Program-made: the position numbers and the translations under genes
In this document: in pieces, positions 1 to 6,355 of the stretch
Numbering within the stretch: position 1 is the stretch's first letter
Layout: each line of letters begins with the position of its first letter
DNA from: Pseudomonadota bacterium
Lineage (GTDB): Bacteria; Desulfobacterota; Anaeroferrophillalia; Anaeroferrophillales; Tharpellaceae
Direction: 5' to 3'
NCBI GenBank assembly: GCA_030641485.1
Contig: DAOWHJ010000072.1
Coordinates: 1 to 9,418, forward strand
Length of the DNA: 9,418 nt
The notes under the pieces: model-generated
Seen by the model: the letters and a program-made list of their open reading frames with translations, nothing else
The model's database searches: none
Told to the model about the DNA's origin: nothing

Positions 1-2014
1 CAATGATTGCAGCCATTTCAGTTTGGGTTATTGCTTCATATGGATCCAGGTGTAAATCGCAGATTGAGTCCAGATGCAGTACCGGTTTATAGATACGATC
101 CAGTCGAACAACGTTGGGCCAGGATATGGCAAAATTCTGATTTTCTTTAAGCGGCTCAATAATTGTTGTATTTGGTGTAGGCCCGTCACCGCCACCGCCA
201 TCATCTTCATGGGGTAAAAAAGTAAAGGGGACGCCAAAAATATTGACATACTCAGCTTTGAAAAAACCATTATCGTCAGCTTCGTAGCTGGTGCGACGTA
301 GCCCCCGGCCGACTACCTGCTCGCACAGCAATTGGCTTGAGAAGGCACGAAGACCCATGATGTGGGTTACCGTTTTGGCGTCCCAGCCCTCTGACAACAT
401 GCCAACGGAGATAACATTTTGGATCTGTTCCCCGGGTTTACCGAGTTGCCCGACCGTATCAACTTTTTGACGTAATAATTCAGCCTTTTTTTGTTTTGTA
501 AGTTTTTGACCCTCGATTTCAATGTCGATTTCAGGTTCATTTTTTTCTACTACACTTTCGGCCTGGCTCAAGATTTTACTGTCGATCTGCAGAATTTTGT
601 CGGGGACACACAACTCTGGGATTAATATTTGTTGGTGGGTGAAACTGTAAGTGATGCGGGATGATGTTTCGGTGCGATTGGCAACCGTTATCATCACTGG
701 TGGAATTTTCTGTCCGGCTTTCTCCCACTGTTTTTTTGTTTCCAGCCAGTCTTGACCGAGCAGGTAGTAGGCGTTATTTATCAAGTCTGGTAGAGGTTCA
801 GATTCTTGAGCCCGACGGTTGAGGTCATCTTTGACGGTTTCATCCGTATAGAGATGGTAGAGGCGGGACTGGAATTTTGCGTTTCGTTTACTGTCATCCC
901 GGATAACTATTCGTGGAGTTTTGACCAGGCCTGATTCTATCGCATCATTCAAACCAAAGTCACTGACAATCCAGCCGAACAAGGCCTCTTCAGCAGCTTT
1001 TTTCCCCGATGGTGAAAAAGGTGTAGCGGAGAGGTCAAAACAGCGTAAAATTTTTCGACTTCGATGGATTCTATCAAGTCCGCCAACCCAGACAGTTGCT
1101 TCTTCGGCGCTGTCTTTCATATCCCTTTGCCGCAGATATTTACCTTTAGCCTCTTCGTTTATGCGCCAGGCGTGGTGGGCCTCGTCGTTGATTACCAGCA
1201 GGTTGCGACTGTTGGCCATATCTCCCAGGACGTTACGGACATAGGCCTCGTCACTCAAGCTTCCTCGCTTATCAACCTTTTTCTTTTTAGCAATTTTAGC
1301 ATCGTCTTCCCAGGCCAGCTTATGCCAGTTGATGACTTTCACTTTGCCTTGTCGCAGACGATCCATAAGCCCTTGAGGGACAATGTTGAACTCTTCATAA
1401 TAGTTGTTTTCAGCAGCAGGATAGAGAACTGACAGACGGCTTTTTACGGTCAGCCCGGGGGCTACAACCAGGACGTTTTTTGCAAACCGGGTATCTTGGC
1501 GGTAGGTGATTTTGTTCAAGAATTGCCAGGCAATGATGATGGCCATAAAGATTGTCTTACCGGCGCCTGTAGCCATTTTACTGCACCAGCGCGAAAAATC
1601 ACCGCCATCATTGGGTATGTCTATGCCGATTTTATCGGTATCCGGGGCTTCGGTTAGCCATATCAGGGTTTCTATGGCCTCCAGTTGGCAAAAGAAAAAT
1701 CGCCGGACTTCTCTCTCCTCCGGATCCTGCCAGTGAGTCAGCAATCTTTTGGTGATGCCGGTAACTCCGGGATAGCCTTTTTCTCTCCACGCTTTTACTC
1801 GGGGTCGGATTTTTTCGACGAGCTCAATTTTTATAAAAACACCGGCATCATCAAAACCCTTACCGCCTGATGAGGCGACTACATAACCGGCCGGTCGCCG
1901 TTTATCTCTTTTTTCAAAGAGACGGTGTTCCCGCTCATAAAACCAGTGACAGGTTGGTTCCTGATAGGGTGAATTAATAATAAGCTTGTCGATTTTTGTG
2001 ACTTTTTTAGACAT
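1..2014 (-). CDS. res: Type III-like restriction enzyme Res subunit (SF2 helicase part; C-terminus cut off by window edge)
   Basis: This is the ATP-dependent helicase/translocase of a type III-like restriction-modification system, which with Mod recognises unmodified sites and cuts DNA. The frame is open without a stop from ATG 2014 to base 1, giving 671 residues. Superfamily 2 motifs appear in order: Walker A ATGAGKT (148-154), DEAH in NDEAHH (277-280), SATPF (329-333), a motif V-like SEGWD, and motif VI QVVGRGLRR (566-574). The N-terminus (IINSPYQEPTCHW) resembles, from memory, the BPTD_3080-type restriction endonucleases found beside long Mod proteins. The C-terminal part, where a PD-(D/E)xK nuclease would be expected, lies left of the window, so nuclease activity cannot be confirmed. 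The ribosome binding site is weak (GGCGGG, seven bases before ATG). The gene lies 124 bases after mod, in the same direction. Family assignment is firm; the exact subtype is less so. Confidence 0.93.
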   Translation of the reverse strand, partial: MSKKVTKIDKLIINSPYQEPTCHWFYEREHRLFEKRDKRRPAGYVVASSGGKGFDDAGVFIKIELVEKIRPRVKAWREKGYPGVTGITKRLLTHWQDPEEREVRRFFFCQLEAIETLIWLTEAPDTDKIGIDIPNDGGDFSRWCSKMATGAGKTIFMAIIIAWQFLNKITYRQDTRFAKNVLVVAPGLTVKSRLSVLYPAAENNYYEEFNIVPQGLMDRLRQGKVKVINWHKLAWEDDAKIAKKKKVDKRGSLSDEAYVRNVLGDMANSRNLLVINDEAHHAWRINEEAKGKYLRQRDMKDSAEEATVWVGGLDRIHRSRKILRCFDLSATPFSPSGKKAAEEALFGWIVSDFGLNDAIESGLVKTPRIVIRDDSKRNAKFQSRLYHLYTDETVKDDLNRRAQESEPLPDLINNAYYLLGQDWLETKKQWEKAGQKIPPVMITVANRTETSSRITYSFTHQQILIPELCVPDKILQIDSKILSQAESVVEKNEPEIDIEIEGQKLTKQKKAELLRQKVDTVGQLGKPGEQIQNVISVGMLSEGWDAKTVTHIMGLRAFSSQLLCEQVVGRGLRRTSYEADDNGFFKAEYVNIFGVPFTFLPHEDDGGGGDGPTPNTTIIEPLKENQNFAISWPNVVRLDRIYKPVLHLDSICDLHLDPYEAITQTEMAAII

Positions 2015-2078
2015 AAAAATACCCGCCGTGGTGCGCATCGTTGAGAGGCGTGGCGGGTGTGTTGTTTCCAGTAAACAT
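2007..2078 (-). other. Possible 23-codon leader ORF overlapping the res start
   Basis: A short frame starts at ATG 2078, preceded by an AAGGCGG-like stretch, and ends with TAA at 2009-2007. Its stop overlaps the res start in the string ATGTCTAA, an arrangement that would allow translational coupling to res. The peptide begins MFTGNN and ends GGYFYV; I recognise no family. The ATG lies upstream of the expected start of the transcript from the candidate promoter at 2070-2098, so it could be translated only on read-through mRNA from mod. It may be chance. Confidence 0.2.
2021..2058 (-). repeat. Inverted repeat just ahead of res (possible start-site hairpin)
   Basis: The perfect 7-base arms ACCCGCC (2021-2027) and GGCGGGT (2052-2058) are separated by 24 bases. 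On the res mRNA the downstream arm contains the only SD-like sequence before the res ATG, so a folded leader would hide it. The arm is followed by ATTTTTA, so a weak intrinsic terminator is the alternative reading. The long loop argues for modest stability. Confidence 0.4.
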
Positions 2079-2098
2079 CGTACCGCCTTTTTTGTCAA
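2070..2098 (-). promoter_or_regulatory. Candidate sigma70-type promoter for res
   Basis: On the minus strand a consensus -35 box TTGACA (2098-2093) is followed after 17 bases by TTTACT (2075-2070), which matches the -10 consensus at four of six positions. It lies in the 124-base mod-res gap and would start a transcript about 50 bases before the res ATG. The -10 is mediocre, so res may instead depend on read-through from mod. Confidence 0.33.
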
Positions 2099-2138
2099 TA
2101 AATTTAGCTGATTTTTCGTTCGGCCCGAATTATGTTTT

Positions 2139-4652
2139 TTATAGAGATATAACTCTTAAGCTTTCAATGCCTCTGTCATCAATGATTTTGATCGCTATTT
2201 TACGGTTGTCACCCTGGCTGAAAGGGAGTGAAACGGTACCGCGAAAAGCCTCGATTTTTTCTGTATCAATTTCAGCCTTAAGGTTCTTTGCCAACCTGCT
2301 CCAGCCATCTTTAGACCCGGCCAAAGGAAAGAAAACTTGGGTCGGGAAGAGGCTACGTTCGTCGTAATCGGTGTCAAGAAGCCACATGGCAATGTTCTTT
2401 TTGCCACCTGATTCAACGTTTCCTGTTTTGGGGTTATAATAGTCGAAACCCATGACTTCAACCTGAAATTTCCCCTGATTTTCGCCAGTCTCAATTTTTT
2501 TGACTTTGACATCCGGCTGGCCGATGAGCCAGAAACTTTCGTTACTGGCCCGTTTCTTTTTCAGGTCTTCGGTAAAAAGGTCGGCATTCATCTGGGCTTT
2601 TAATAGCTGCATTCCGGCAACTTCAGGCTTTAATTCATCAATATCTTTGGCGGCTTCTTCATCAAACTGGAAGGCGCAGAAAAGTAACATATCAGGTTCG
2701 AAGGCCCGGGCTTCCTGCCAGGCATTCTCTACAGTTCTCTGCTCTAATGGTGCATGCTCAGGGCCGAAAACAACAAGCACCTTTTTCGGTTCAGCTTCCC
2801 GGGTTTCCGCTTCCGCCTGAATCCAACGGGTACCACCCAGCGGCTCGACCCGGGTAAACTCGATCATCTGACCGCCTTTAGTGCGGATGCCGGTGCGCAA
2901 TAATTCGTTACGCCATTCGGCCTGACGCTGGGTCTCGCCACTGCGGACGATACTTTCATCGGCACCCTGGTTTTCCTGTTCAATATCTTCCAGGGATAGG
3001 GCTCGCGGCGCGGGTACCGCTTCGACCGTAAAGGGGCCGGTTACCCGCGCTTTTTTATTGTCTTTTAAGGGTTGATCATAGAGGGTTTCAGTCTGTGGCG
3101 GCTCATTGTTGGCAATCGATTTCATGGTGATGTGAGGTACGGTTTTATAATTGAAACCACTGCTGACGCCCTCATCCGGATAGGCCAATTTATAGTAATC
3201 AAAAACCGCTGTCATCAATCTTTGTTTAGCCAGCGTTATCGCAACCCGAGAAGTATCACAAGTAATCCAGCGACGGCCCCACTGTTCGGCGACGTAGGCG
3301 GTGGTTCCGGAACCACAGGTGATATCAAGAACGAGATCACCGGGGTCAGTGGTCATGAGGAGACAACGAAAAATGGCTAATTCCGTTGTTTGAACAACAT
3401 AAATAGGGTTGGCTGCACCTTTCATTTTTGACCAAAAGTTATTTAGAGGAATTAACGGATTATCATTCCAAAACCTAACCCCGTATAAACGACCTTCAGT
3501 TGCTCTTATTCTTCCTTTCCGGGCTAATTCATCTAGGCCATCAGGATACGTGACGCTCCAGTGCCGGTTTGATGGTGGGTTATATATTTTGCCTTTGAAT
3601 CTATATGGTTGCGGTTTAGAAGCAGGATCCTGACTTATTAGAGGATAATCTTCCCTAAAAAGCCTCCATCTATTTTTTAAAAGTTTCGCGATTTCTGAAG
3701 GGTCAAGTTCTTTTGATGATTTAACCTCTCCGTTGGGTGAAATAATTCGATTGTATTTCCCGGTATCACCGTCAAATTCGTTTCTCGTAAATAAGTGACG
3801 ACATTTTGTTGTATTTTTATCTTTTGCATACCATAAAATGAAATCATTGACCGGGGCTATTAGCGAAGCGTCTTGATATGCTTTTTTTTGAAAAGTTATT
3901 GACACTACAAAATTTTCAACCCCAAACACCTCATCCATCAAACACCTGACCAAATGCACATTTTCATCACTTATCTGGACAAAAATACTGCCGCTATCAG
4001 TCAATAACTCCCGGGCCAGCAAGAGCCGATCCCGCAGATAACTGAGGTATGAATGAATCCCCAACTCCCAGGTATCGCGAAAGGCTTTGATCATCTCCGG
4101 TTCTGCGCTGAGATCTTCATCTTTACCGTCTTTGACATCACGTTTATTGGTGAAAGGCTGGAAGTTTGAGCCGTATTTGATGCCGTAAGGCGGGTCGAAA
4201 TAGATCATCTGAACCTTGCCGGCCATGGCCTCTTTTTCCAGTAAAGAGTTCATGACCAAGAGTGAGTCGCCAGCCACCAGGCGGTTGCTCCAGCCCTGTT
4301 TGTGATGATAAAATTCAACCGCTTCCCGTAAGGGCTTCTTCTCGGTCTCAAAGAGAGAGAAAAGAGGCAGATCTTCCCGCTTTTTCTGCACTGATTTGAT
4401 AATCGTCCTCGGGTCGATGCGCTCATGGACATGGAGGCTGACCGTGGGCACCTCAAAAGATGTATGTTCGGTTTTCCCGGCCCATTGCAGTTGCGGATCA
4501 AGATGCGGGTCGTAGTGATATTTTTTTCGGGATAACTGAGAGCTATCGGTATTCTCTGAAACCAGACCTACCGGTGGGTTGTTCAAGCGCTCTTTTTCTG
4601 GATGGGAATATTGTGTGATATCAATCTTTTTGTCTCTGCTGGCTCTCGGCAT
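2139..4652 (-). CDS. mod: Type III-like site-specific adenine-N6 DNA methyltransferase (Mod)
   Basis: It transfers methyl from S-adenosylmethionine to adenine N6 in the recognition sequence, protecting host DNA and supplying site recognition to Res. The order is that of beta-class amino-methyltransferases: catalytic motif IV DPPY (153-156), then a target-recognition stretch of nearly 290 residues, then SAM-binding motif I DITCGSGTT (443-451). After about residue 480 comes a roughly 350-residue C-terminal extension, containing LLFCAFQFDEEA and WLIGQPDV. At 837 residues it is longer than classical EcoP-type Mod proteins (about 650). I assign no separate activity to the tail; it probably contacts Res. 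The start ATG has GGGGTG four bases upstream. DPPY favours N6-adenine over N4-cytosine. The recognition sequence cannot be read from the protein. The recognition region is AT-rich and contains an A8 run. Confidence 0.95.
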   Translation of the reverse strand: MPRASRDKKIDITQYSHPEKERLNNPPVGLVSENTDSSQLSRKKYHYDPHLDPQLQWAGKTEHTSFEVPTVSLHVHERIDPRTIIKSVQKKREDLPLFSLFETEKKPLREAVEFYHHKQGWSNRLVAGDSLLVMNSLLEKEAMAGKVQMIYFDPPYGIKYGSNFQPFTNKRDVKDGKDEDLSAEPEMIKAFRDTWELGIHSYLSYLRDRLLLARELLTDSGSIFVQISDENVHLVRCLMDEVFGVENFVVSITFQKKAYQDASLIAPVNDFILWYAKDKNTTKCRHLFTRNEFDGDTGKYNRIISPNGEVKSSKELDPSEIAKLLKNRWRLFREDYPLISQDPASKPQPYRFKGKIYNPPSNRHWSVTYPDGLDELARKGRIRATEGRLYGVRFWNDNPLIPLNNFWSKMKGAANPIYVVQTTELAIFRCLLMTTDPGDLVLDITCGSGTTAYVAEQWGRRWITCDTSRVAITLAKQRLMTAVFDYYKLAYPDEGVSSGFNYKTVPHITMKSIANNEPPQTETLYDQPLKDNKKARVTGPFTVEAVPAPRALSLEDIEQENQGADESIVRSGETQRQAEWRNELLRTGIRTKGGQMIEFTRVEPLGGTRWIQAEAETREAEPKKVLVVFGPEHAPLEQRTVENAWQEARAFEPDMLLFCAFQFDEEAAKDIDELKPEVAGMQLLKAQMNADLFTEDLKKKRASNESFWLIGQPDVKVKKIETGENQGKFQVEVMGFDYYNPKTGNVESGGKKNIAMWLLDTDYDERSLFPTQVFFPLAGSKDGWSRLAKNLKAEIDTEKIEAFRGTVSLPFSQGDNRKIAIKIIDDRGIESLRVISL
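3360..3990 (-). other. AT-rich target-recognition segment inside mod
   Basis: Hand counts of 60-base blocks give low GC within this stretch: 21/60 at 3661-3720, 16/60 at 3781-3840 and 21/60 at 3841-3900. Flanking mod blocks are higher: 37/60 at 3241-3300, 32/60 at 2941-3000 and 31/60 at 4021-4080. The segment encodes about residues 225-430, between catalytic motif IV and SAM motif I, where beta-class enzymes carry the target-recognition domain. The mosaic composition suggests replacement of this module by recombination. The edges are approximate. Confidence 0.5.
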
Positions 4653-4795
4653 ATTGCACCCCGAAAATTATTTCATGTTTACTAATAGGGAAATTTACTG
4701 ATACTTAATCCGATCCATGGATTACGGCAACCTTTTTTTGAGAAAATTTAGTTTGCAGAACTTAAGGCAAACGTTCTATTTGTACGAAGTCTAAT

Positions 4796-4819
4796 ATCAA
4801 ATTTATATGCCAATTTGAT
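4796..4819 (-). repeat. Small hairpin downstream of the metallopeptidase gene
   Basis: Perfect 8-base arms ATCAAATT and AATTTGAT flank an 8-base loop, starting 12 bases after the metallopeptidase stop. No T-run follows on either strand, so it is not a convincing terminator. An mRNA 3'-end stabiliser, a processing site or an operator for mod are alternatives. The rest of the 179-base gap before mod (4653-4831) is AT-rich and shows no convincing promoter. Confidence 0.35.
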
Positions 4820-4831
4820 TCAGCCTTCGTT

Positions 4832-5689
4832 TTACTTTGGTACGGTTCGCGATTCGACCCGGTTGGCGGCTTCGTAAATGGTATACATACTGACCTTTTG
4901 CAAAACTGTATCATTGATAAGAGTATTCAGGTATTCGCGGGAACGGGTGGTGATGCCATTGCGTTGGCAGACCAGCCAGGCGACAGCTTCGGCTTCAAGT
5001 TCGCGTGCTTCTTTGGAGAGCTTGTTGCGGCGATTCGGCCAGCGACCTTTACTGTCTCTTCCTAGATGACCGCAGTAGATGTGGCCGAGCTCATGGGTCA
5101 GGGTGGCAAACCGGCTTGCTAAATCGTGATTGGCATTCAGCTTGACCCTGAAAGCTCTTTCCTGGTTCCCGCTTATTTTTTCGGGACAGACATTAAAACC
5201 AGCAGCGGTACCTGCCAGATCGGTACCGTAATCTTTGGTTTCGGCAATCTCTATCGCGTATTTCTCGGCCGCATTTTTAATCCTTACGTAGACTTTTTCA
5301 GGCAACTCACCCTTGGCAAATAAAGGATTATCTTCACGGCCTGGTAGTTCCTTACCCTTCGTGTCGGCGAGTTCAAAAACAAACCGCACCGGTCCGAAGG
5401 GCCAGAGAATGATAATGGGAACCGCATCCGGCAGAACCTGTCGTTCGATCTCCAGCCATTGATCACGAGTTCCGACCATAGTAGCTCCCGGCCTCTGGAT
5501 CCGAACCAGCATACTGTTGTAAACTGAAAGGTTGTCGAAGGTTCTGGCAAACTCCAGGAACTTGCTGAACGCATCCGGCTCTTTTTTGGTAAGTGCCGAT
5601 TGGAAAAGTTGATCGATGGCCCCGGCACAATCTTCATAATAGAGTAGGCGGTTTTCTACCCGGGTGTTTTTCTTTTTTTCTTGAGTCAT
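4832..5689 (-). CDS. ArdC/ImmA-like zinc metallopeptidase
   Basis: The 285-residue protein has a zincin-type HELGH motif (199-203), with His199 and His203 as zinc ligands and Glu200 catalytic. A downstream ELEAEAVAWLVC helix (230-241) would supply the third glutamate ligand, probably Glu232 or Glu234. This layout is that of ImmA/IrrE and ArdC-like peptidases. The N-terminal part, around residues 41-110 (YNSMLVRIQ, ATMVGTRDQW), resembles the DNA-binding N-domain of ArdC antirestriction and LtrC-like proteins. There is no signal peptide or membrane segment, so it should act in the cytoplasm. The start is well supported by GGAGG six bases before the ATG. It lies 50 bases after the SLOG-like gene and 179 bases before mod. 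I infer cleavage of a regulator or shielding of DNA from restriction; neither can be shown here. The peptidase fold is secure, the ArdC label less so. Confidence 0.85.
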   Translation of the reverse strand: MTQEKKKNTRVENRLLYYEDCAGAIDQLFQSALTKKEPDAFSKFLEFARTFDNLSVYNSMLVRIQRPGATMVGTRDQWLEIERQVLPDAVPIIILWPFGPVRFVFELADTKGKELPGREDNPLFAKGELPEKVYVRIKNAAEKYAIEIAETKDYGTDLAGTAAGFNVCPEKISGNQERAFRVKLNANHDLASRFATLTHELGHIYCGHLGRDSKGRWPNRRNKLSKEARELEAEAVAWLVCQRNGITTRSREYLNTLINDTVLQKVSMYTIYEAANRVESRTVPK

Positions 5690-5709
5690 GGTAAGCCTCC
5701 ATCAAGTAT

Positions 5710-5723
5710 AAAGCTTGCGCTTT
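5710..5723 (-). repeat. Small GCAA-loop hairpin between SLOG-like and metallopeptidase genes
   Basis: On the mRNA strand AAAGC and GCTTT pair around a GCAA tetraloop of the stable GNRA type, ending 10 bases before the GGAGG ribosome binding site. With no following T-run it is not a terminator. It may simply be a chance stem or an RNA processing or stability element. Confidence 0.25.
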
Positions 5724-5739
5724 TCACCGAGTCTGAAGA

Positions 5740-6351
5740 TCAGGATAACCACTGTTTCCAATCATTTTGCAAAATAACCGGAATACTATTTCCCCGGCAT
5801 ACCCGGATGGTGTGCCCGGTGCCGCCTTTCATCGGATCGGCGATGTCAGCAAAGAAGATTCCGGCGGTGGCTCCGGGAATTTCCCCGTTGATCCCCACAA
5901 CTTTCATTGTGTCACGCAGTAAATAATTTATCTTTGCCTTCAGTTTTGGGATGTTCTTACCTTTGGACAATAAGTCCCTGTAGGCAGGAGAAGCAATCAG
6001 GGTGTTTTTGAACAGGTTTTCCATTCTTTCACCACCGCTAACACTGTCCGATACGGTATTTAAAGCATGGCAAATTGCTTGCGGAAAAATCATCTTTTTG
6101 CGGTGCCCTGAATAGGGCAGAATATATTCAAGGCGACCCGGGTGAACTTTTGCGACACCCTCTGCAAAGGCTTCGTCAGAACCCGTCGCATTGCCGGTTC
6201 TGAACTTTGTATCGGGAAGATTTTTCGCAAGCATTTCTCCCAAGGAGACAAGTTCCTTGTACTTTGCTGCGGGCAAAGCCCTGATTCCCTCAAGCAAAAT
6301 AACGGGGGAGCTATGTTGGCCTATAAATTTATAAAATTCGGCTATTCTCAT
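5740..6351 (-). CDS. SLOG/DprA-like Rossmannoid protein, possible nucleotide sensor
   Basis: The 203-residue cytoplasmic protein has SLOG-superfamily features: a first strand ending in a Gly/Arg turn (EGIRALP, 21-27), a glycine-rich RTGNATGSDEAFAEG stretch (51-65) of the nucleotide-binding type, LPYSGHR (78-84), and a late GGTGHTIR plus IPVI (176-183 and 190-193) like the last strands of LOG/DprA folds. Members bind nucleotides or nucleotide-derived signals, and many occur in conflict systems; the ligand here is unknown. I chose ATG 6351 because GAGGAG lies ten bases upstream and the spacing to the preceding stop is 4 bases. An in-frame GTG at 6396 has no ribosome binding site, overlaps the VWA gene by 41 bases and adds no recognisable fold. 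Close coupling to the VIT-VWA gene suggests the two proteins work together. It could alternatively be a nucleotide hydrolase of the LOG type, though I do not see that family's PGGxGTxxE motif. Confidence 0.75.
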   Translation of the reverse strand: MRIAEFYKFIGQHSSPVILLEGIRALPAAKYKELVSLGEMLAKNLPDTKFRTGNATGSDEAFAEGVAKVHPGRLEYILPYSGHRKKMIFPQAICHALNTVSDSVSGGERMENLFKNTLIASPAYRDLLSKGKNIPKLKAKINYLLRDTMKVVGINGEIPGATAGIFFADIADPMKGGTGHTIRVCRGNSIPVILQNDWKQWLS

Positions 6352-6355
6352 AGTG

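Noticed and set aside
921..1870. Several 60-120 codon open frames on the plus strand opposite res.
   Set aside because: They lie antisense to an uninterrupted helicase frame with all SF2 motifs and have no ribosome binding sites or recognisable domains. The same holds for plus-strand frames opposite mod and the VWA gene.
4713..4722. Perfect 10-base palindrome ATCCATGGAT in the gap before mod.
   Set aside because: A palindrome this short is common by chance; no second copy or clear promoter lies next to it.
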